Source: JBEKTW01 sp049515655 (GTDB lineage: Bacteria; Bacteroidota; Ignavibacteria; UBA10030; SZUA-254). Taken from it: a DNA stretch of 64,000 bases. The notes beneath the pieces are model-generated. The model worked only from the letters and a program-made list of their open reading frames with translations. It had not been told where the DNA came from and did not search any database. The stretch is taken from positions 1-64,000 of the forward strand of contig JBEKTW010000005.1 of the NCBI GenBank assembly GCA_049515655.1, written 5' to 3'. This document shows positions 59,798-64,000 of the stretch, piece by piece. The translations under genes were made by a program, and so were the position numbers. Numbering within the stretch: position 1 is the first letter of the stretch; each line of letters begins with the position of its first letter.

Positions 59798-60817
59798 TTA
59801 TAAGGAAAGGTTTGCCGCGGCATTCAAATCGAAACCGGATGTTGTTCCGCTTTCAAGTTTCATCGACCCGACGAGGGCAACCATTGCCCCGTTGTCGGTA
59901 CAATACTCAGGCCGCGGGATATACAATCGGAAGTTCCTTTCGGCGGCGTGCAGCTCCATCGTCCGGCGGAGGGCCGAGTTCGCCGAAACTCCTCCCGCGA
60001 CGGCGACATCGTCCACGCAAAATTTCTCCACCGCTCTCATCGTTTTGCCCGCCAACACGTCGACCATGGATGCCTGAAAACTGGCACAGAGGTCGGCTCG
60101 CAGCTGATGGTCGATCGCGAGCGGGTCGCCGCCGTTCAGCAAGTGTCCATGGTCCCGAAGCCAGTAGAGCACGGATGTCTTGATGCCGCTAAAGCTAAAA
60201 TCAAAATTGTCTTCATGAAGAAAGGAGCGCGGGAATTTCACAAATCGGGGGTTTCCCTCTTGTGCAAACTTGTCGACCATGGGCCCCCCGGGGAACCCAA
60301 GTCCAAGCATCTTGGCAACCTTATCGTACGCCTCCCCCGCCGCGTCATCAAGCGTCTCACCGAGAACCTCGTATCGGAAGGGCTTGTAGACGAGGACCAG
60401 CAGCGTATGCCCCCCGGAAACGATAAGACAGAGGAAAGGAAACCTCGGCTTCGGTTCTTCAAGGAGGTTTGAATACAAATGTCCCTCCAGGTGATTGACA
60501 CCGATGAAGGGGATTCCCAGACCGTAGGCGAGCGCTTTGCCAAAATTGAGTCCGACCAGGAGCGCCCCGACCAACCCTGGACCGTACGTCACGGCGACAC
60601 CGTCGAGCCGCTCCCTGCCGATTCCGGCAGTCCGCAGGGCTTCGTCGACGATCGATACCACAAACCTCTGATGTGCGCGAGACGCGAGTTCGGGGACGAC
60701 GCCACCGTATTCTCTATGAACGAGCTGAGACGAGATAATATTTGAACGGACAACCCCATCGGCAAGTACAGACGCCGACGTCTCATCGCAGGATGTTTCA
60801 ATACCAAGGATAGTCAT
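59798..60817 (-). CDS. tsaD: tRNA threonylcarbamoyladenosine transferase TsaD
   Basis: TsaD makes the t6A37 modification of ANN-decoding tRNAs with TsaB, TsaC and TsaE. The 339-residue protein has ILGIETSCDETSASV at the start, the metal-binding GVNHLEGHLYSN (HxxxH, about 106-117), IVSGGHTLL, LDDAAGEAYDKVAKMLGLGFPGGP, FSFSGIKTSVL and VAGGVSANSALR and PRPEYCTDNGAMVA near the end. All fit the family. Divergent from the efflux operon at 60913. Confidence 0.97.
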   Translation of the reverse strand: MTILGIETSCDETSASVLADGVVRSNIISSQLVHREYGGVVPELASRAHQRFVVSIVDEALRTAGIGRERLDGVAVTYGPGLVGALLVGLNFGKALAYGLGIPFIGVNHLEGHLYSNLLEEPKPRFPFLCLIVSGGHTLLVLVYKPFRYEVLGETLDDAAGEAYDKVAKMLGLGFPGGPMVDKFAQEGNPRFVKFPRSFLHEDNFDFSFSGIKTSVLYWLRDHGHLLNGGDPLAIDHQLRADLCASFQASMVDVLAGKTMRAVEKFCVDDVAVAGGVSANSALRRTMELHAAERNFRLYIPRPEYCTDNGAMVALVGSMKLESGTTSGFDLNAAANLSL

Positions 60818-60848
60818 TGTCTTGTAATTTAACGAAAAACCCGTTTGA

Positions 60849-60880
60849 TTTGCAAACCTTGCGAATTTTTTCTATTTTTG
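60849..60880 (+). promoter_or_regulatory. Bacteroidota-type promoter of the efflux operon
   Basis: TTTG (60849-60852), 20 bases, then TATTTTTG (60873-60880), a perfect TAnnTTTG box. The adaptor gene starts at 60913. Confidence 0.7.
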
Positions 60881-60912
60881 TAGTTCATAGTTGCCTCATT
60901 TTGAAATAATTC

Positions 60913-62106
60913 ATGACTGAAACTGAGAAAATCGACCTTTCGAAACTGAAAATCAATCGTGAAGAGGGTCGGGCGAGCGTAACATTGACGCGAAAGCGTG
61001 GAACATTCGGATTGTACGCCGCGGGCGTCGTAATTGCTTCCCTGGCGGTTTTCTTTTTGTTCAGGAACAGCTTTGGGCGGGAGGAGGTTGTTGAACTCAC
61101 TTCCGCCGCTATGATTTCTCCTGCGCAGGCAAACGCACTCCTCACCGCGAGCGGCTATGTCGTCGCTCAGCGAAAAGCTGCCATCGCTTCGAAAGCGACC
61201 GGCAGGCTCGTTTCCCTTGATTTTGTGGAGGGAGATCGAGTCAAGAAGGGCCAGATCATAGCACGCATCGAAAGCGCCGACGTCGAGGCAGCCTTGACAC
61301 AGGCACGTGCGAACCTCGAGGCGGTGAAAGCCGAACGCAACGACGCCCAGAGTTCACTGGAGCGCGCAAAAAGTCTGATGGCTCAAAAACTCATCTCACA
61401 GGCCGATCTTGACGCCGCCCAGTGGCGATACGACCGCGTGGTCGCCTCGATCGATGCTGCAGAAGCGGGAATGAAAGCCGCTGAGGTGCAGGTCGAGAAT
61501 ACACTTATCCGGGCCCCGTTCGACGGGACCATCCTGACGAAGAACGCGGACGTCGGTGAGGTTGTTGCGCCGTTTGGTGCGGGAGCGAGCTCCAAAGTCG
61601 CCGTTGTCACTATCGCGGACATGTCGTCGCTCGAAGTGGAAGCCGATGTGTCAGAATCGAACATCGAGAAAATCACGACCAACCAGCCATGCGAAATTGT
61701 CCTCGATGCATATCCTGACCGGCAATACGGAGGGAACGTCGACAAGATCGTGCCGACGGCAGACCGCGCAAAGGCGACAGTGTTGGTAAAAATAAAATTT
61801 GCTGGCCGTGATGCGCGGGTACTGCCGGAAATGAGCGCGAAGGTTCACTTCCTTTCGAAAGATTCAAAGGAACAGGTACAAACGAAAGCCAAACTGATCG
61901 TCGAGAATGCCGCCATCGGTGCACGGGACGGGAAAAAGGTCGTTTTTGTATTCAGGGATTATACCGTGTCAGAAGTACCCGTCCAGACAGGAGAAACATT
62001 CGGGAGCATGGTCGAAATTCTCAGCGGTATCTCCGCCGGCGACAAAGTAGTATTGAAGCCGTCTGAAAACCTCCATTCGGGCTCAAGAGTAAAACTCAAA
62101 GAGTAA
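60913..62106 (+). CDS. periplasmic adaptor of an efflux transporter (MacA/HlyD type)
   Basis: Adaptors link an inner-membrane pump to an outer-membrane channel. The 397-residue protein has a cytosolic N-tail, one membrane helix (GLYAAGVVIASLAVFFLF, about 36-53), the lipoyl/barrel-sandwich halves (ASGYVVAQRKAAIASKATGRLVSL and FVEGDRVKKGQIIARI), a coiled-coil hairpin (about 121-185, ALTQARANLEAVKAERNDAQ) and the beta-barrel and membrane-proximal domains (VEADVSESNIEKI). It is the first gene of an operon with the ATPase and permease below, so MacAB-like export is likely. Confidence 0.92.
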   Translation: MTETEKIDLSKLKINREEGRASVTLTRKRGTFGLYAAGVVIASLAVFFLFRNSFGREEVVELTSAAMISPAQANALLTASGYVVAQRKAAIASKATGRLVSLDFVEGDRVKKGQIIARIESADVEAALTQARANLEAVKAERNDAQSSLERAKSLMAQKLISQADLDAAQWRYDRVVASIDAAEAGMKAAEVQVENTLIRAPFDGTILTKNADVGEVVAPFGAGASSKVAVVTIADMSSLEVEADVSESNIEKITTNQPCEIVLDAYPDRQYGGNVDKIVPTADRAKATVLVKIKFAGRDARVLPEMSAKVHFLSKDSKEQVQTKAKLIVENAAIGARDGKKVVFVFRDYTVSEVPVQTGETFGSMVEILSGISAGDKVVLKPSENLHSGSRVKLKE

Positions 62107-62174
62107 GCGGAAACAGGCGATGGGTCCTCATCGCCCCCGCACCGTCACTATCAACCTATGAAAGTCCGTTCAAC

Positions 62175-62843
62175 ATGTCCTTAATCTCCATTCAAACTCT
62201 TTCGAAATCCTACTGGAGGGATTCCCTGGAAATCCCGGTCTTGAACAATATCTCGTTTGAGATACCCGAAGGTGAATTTCTGGGACTCATGGGTCCCTCG
62301 GGCTCGGGCAAGACCACACTCTTGAATCTCATCGCGGGAATCGACAGGCCGACGAAGGGGGCGATCAAAGTTTCCGATACCGATATCACGACTCTGAACG
62401 AATCAGACCTCGCGAAATGGCGCGCGCGTCACGTAGGATTCATCTTCCAGTTCTATAATCTCCTTCCTGTGTTGACGGCATTTGAGAATGTGGAATTGCC
62501 GCTGTTGCTCTCCAAGCTTTCGAAGAAGGAGCGTAAGGAACACGTGGAGTTCGTGCTCAAGGTCGTGGGCCTGGAGGATCGCATTCATCACTATCCGAGG
62601 CAACTCTCAGGGGGACAGGAGCAACGCGTGGCGATAGCCCGCGCCATCGTCACCGACCCGATTTTCCTTGTCGCTGACGAGCCGACGGGCGATCTGGATC
62701 GTGTGTCGGCAGAGGAGATTCTCAAATTGCTCGAGCGGCTTAATTCCGAATTCAAAAAAACGATTGTCATGGTCACGCACGACCCGCGCGCCGCAGAAAA
62801 AGCACACAAGTTGAGACATCTTGACAAGGGCGAATTGTTCTAA
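62175..62843 (+). CDS. ABC transporter ATP-binding protein (MacB/LolD type)
   Basis: The 222-residue nucleotide-binding domain has Walker A GPSGSGKTTLLNLIAG (about 36-51), the Q-loop (FQFYNLLPVLTAFENVELPL), the signature LSGGQEQRVAIARA (about 138-151), Walker B IFLVADEPTGDLD (about 157-169) and the H-loop VMVTHDP. It probably energises the permease starting at 62853. The gene overlaps nothing and lies 68 bases after the adaptor. Confidence 0.95.
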   Translation: MSLISIQTLSKSYWRDSLEIPVLNNISFEIPEGEFLGLMGPSGSGKTTLLNLIAGIDRPTKGAIKVSDTDITTLNESDLAKWRARHVGFIFQFYNLLPVLTAFENVELPLLLSKLSKKERKEHVEFVLKVVGLEDRIHHYPRQLSGGQEQRVAIARAIVTDPIFLVADEPTGDLDRVSAEEILKLLERLNSEFKKTIVMVTHDPRAAEKAHKLRHLDKGELF

Positions 62844-62852
62844 GAGTTACGC

Positions 62853-64000
62853 ATGCACGTCTTCAAACTCATCCTGAAAAACACGCTTCGCCACAAGCTG
62901 CGATCCTTCCTCACCATCGTCGGCATCAGCATTGCCGTCATGGCGTTTGGATTTATGCGGACCGTCATTACCGCGTGGTATGCCGGAGTTGAAGCCTCCT
63001 CAGTGAACAGAATGATCACCCGCCATTCCGTTTCGTTCATTTTCCCTCTGCCTCTCTCCTATCGCGACCAGATAGCCAGAGTCCCCGGAGTCACACAGGT
63101 GTCCTACGCCAACTGGTTCGGCGGCGTCTACAAAGATGCTTCCGACTGGAAGAACTTCTTTCCACGAATCGGGATCGACCCGGAGACCTACATTGACATG
63201 TATCCGGAGTTCCTGGTGACGGGCGACGAGCTCGCGGCATTTCAAAAAGACCGAAACACCTGCCTTATCGGCGCAAAGCTGGCACAGCAACTGGACTTCA
63301 AGATCGGCGACATCATCCCGATCGACGGCGATATTTATCCCGGAAAATGGGAATTCGTCGTCCGCGGCATCTACCACGGCAAGGACAAATCCACCGATGA
63401 GACACAGATGTTGTTCCAGTGGAAATACCTCGACGAGCAGGTCAAACAACGCCAGCCGGGGAGAGAAGGCCAGGTCGGCTGGTACATCCTGAAGGTGCAG
63501 AATCCAAGTGACATGTCAATTGTGGCGAAGGCAGTCGACGATATGTTCAAGAACTCACCTGCGGCGACCAAGACGGAAACGGAAAAGGAGTTTCAACAGA
63601 GCTTTGTCTCCATGTCGAGCGCCATTATTACCTCGATGAAAGTGATTTCGTTTGTCATCATCGGCATCATTCTTCTTGTGCTCGCGAACACGATCGTGAT
63701 GTCGGCGCGTGAGCGAACGCGGGAGTACGCGGTTTTGAAATCGCTCGGTTTCTCTGCGTTTCACATCGTCGGATTGATCGGGGGAGAGTCGATGCTGCTG
63801 GCATGCTCGGGCGGCGCACTGGGATTGGCGCTGCTCTTTCCGGTTACCCGCGGGTTTGCAAATGTGTTTCCGGCCTTCTTCCCGATATTCAACGTCGAGA
63901 TCATCACCATCGTACTGTCGGTGGCCACTGCAGTTGTGTCCGGCATTATCGCCGCAGTCTTTCCGACAATCAATACCCTCCGGACGAAAACTGTCGACGG
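62853..64000 (+). CDS. ABC transporter permease with FtsX domain, cut by the right edge
   Basis: From the ATG at 62853 the frame stays open for 382 codons to the window end. Residues about 1-35 are a basic start plus a membrane helix (LRHKLRSFLTIVGISIAVMAFGF). A periplasmic MacB-core-type domain (about 45-240; RMITRHSVSFIFPLPLSYRDQI) precedes the FtsX helices, about 258-290 (MKVISFVIIGIILLVLANTIVMSARERTREYAVLKSLGF) and onward. The ERTREYAVLKSLG motif is typical of MacB/LolC/E permeases. With the adaptor and ATPase it forms a tripartite efflux or lipoprotein-type system. The C-terminus is outside the window. Confidence 0.92.
   Translation, partial: MHVFKLILKNTLRHKLRSFLTIVGISIAVMAFGFMRTVITAWYAGVEASSVNRMITRHSVSFIFPLPLSYRDQIARVPGVTQVSYANWFGGVYKDASDWKNFFPRIGIDPETYIDMYPEFLVTGDELAAFQKDRNTCLIGAKLAQQLDFKIGDIIPIDGDIYPGKWEFVVRGIYHGKDKSTDETQMLFQWKYLDEQVKQRQPGREGQVGWYILKVQNPSDMSIVAKAVDDMFKNSPAATKTETEKEFQQSFVSMSSAIITSMKVISFVIIGIILLVLANTIVMSARERTREYAVLKSLGFSAFHIVGLIGGESMLLACSGGALGLALLFPVTRGFANVFPAFFPIFNVEIITIVLSVATAVVSGIIAAVFPTINTLRTKTVD

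Noticed and set aside
1..64000. tRNA and rRNA genes
   Set aside because: I looked in the intergenic gaps for cloverleaf-like inverted repeats with a GTTCRA arm and for rRNA signatures and saw none; a covariance search would be decisive.

Overview
The window looks like a chromosomal contig from the Bacteroidota/Ignavibacteria (FCB) branch. Three things point there. Five proteins end in a type IX secretion (T9SS) C-terminal sorting domain with the NYPNPFNPTT signature. There is a PorQ/PorV-like outer-membrane protein. Several genes have the Bacteroidota promoter layout (TTG, about 20 bases, then a TAnnTTTG-like box). Housekeeping genes are GC-rich (hand-counted 60-base lines in alaS reach 60-68% GC). 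I recognised no rRNA, tRNA, CRISPR array, integrase or transposase. Genus cannot be fixed from sequence alone.

Layout. 1-4.1 kb: a truncated DUF3592-like gene, an attC-like palindrome, a UroD-family gene and two T9SS cargo genes, one broken by an in-frame TGA. 4.3-8.1 kb: a 1249-residue beta-propeller T9SS cargo protein. 8.2-15.9 kb: clpS, alaS, gmhA, a coiled-coil gene, a WcaJ-type sugar transferase and a phospholipase-D-like protein. 16-24.7 kb: an M16 protease, TPR and DUF3467 proteins, and an envelope pair. 24.7-32 kb: a minus-strand cluster (phosphohexomutase, a lone EutN/CcmL microcompartment vertex protein, dprA, DUF3109, rpoN, hslV, hslU). 32.4-37.6 kb: a low-GC island bounded by a perfect 26-bp direct repeat, with AbiGi-like and HEPN-like defence genes. 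37.6-46.3 kb: amrA-amrB, a DUF2520 protein, a sugar nucleotidyltransferase, a crotonase, glyS, a TPR protein and a ZIP transporter. 46.6-54.6 kb: a PorQ-like gene and two tandem paralogous T9SS cargo genes. 54.7-64 kb: deoC with a microcompartment-style targeting helix, two SPOR lipoproteins, an Ig-like lipoprotein, mltG, tsaD and a MacAB-like efflux operon cut by the right edge.

How the parts fit. The secreted beta-propeller and Ig-type proteins, the PorQ-like protein, the SPOR/TPR/Ig-like lipoproteins and the M16 protease form an envelope and secretion theme. HslUV, ClpS, sigma-54, AlaRS, GlyRS, TsaD and DprA are ordinary core functions. The EutN-type vertex protein and the extended DeoC hint that the genome encodes a sugar-phosphate microcompartment elsewhere.

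Most unusual features: (i) the repeat-bounded defence-like island between divergent housekeeping genes; (ii) strictly phased heptad/octad repeat arrays in four intergenic gaps, two of which are near-identical copies, with the same 7-bp periodicity inside coding sequence for T9SS sorting domains; (iii) DeoC plus the orphan vertex protein; (iv) a nested three-stem element upstream of the Ig-like lipoprotein; (v) two palindromic MITE-like elements of about 160 bp flanking the PorQ-like gene.
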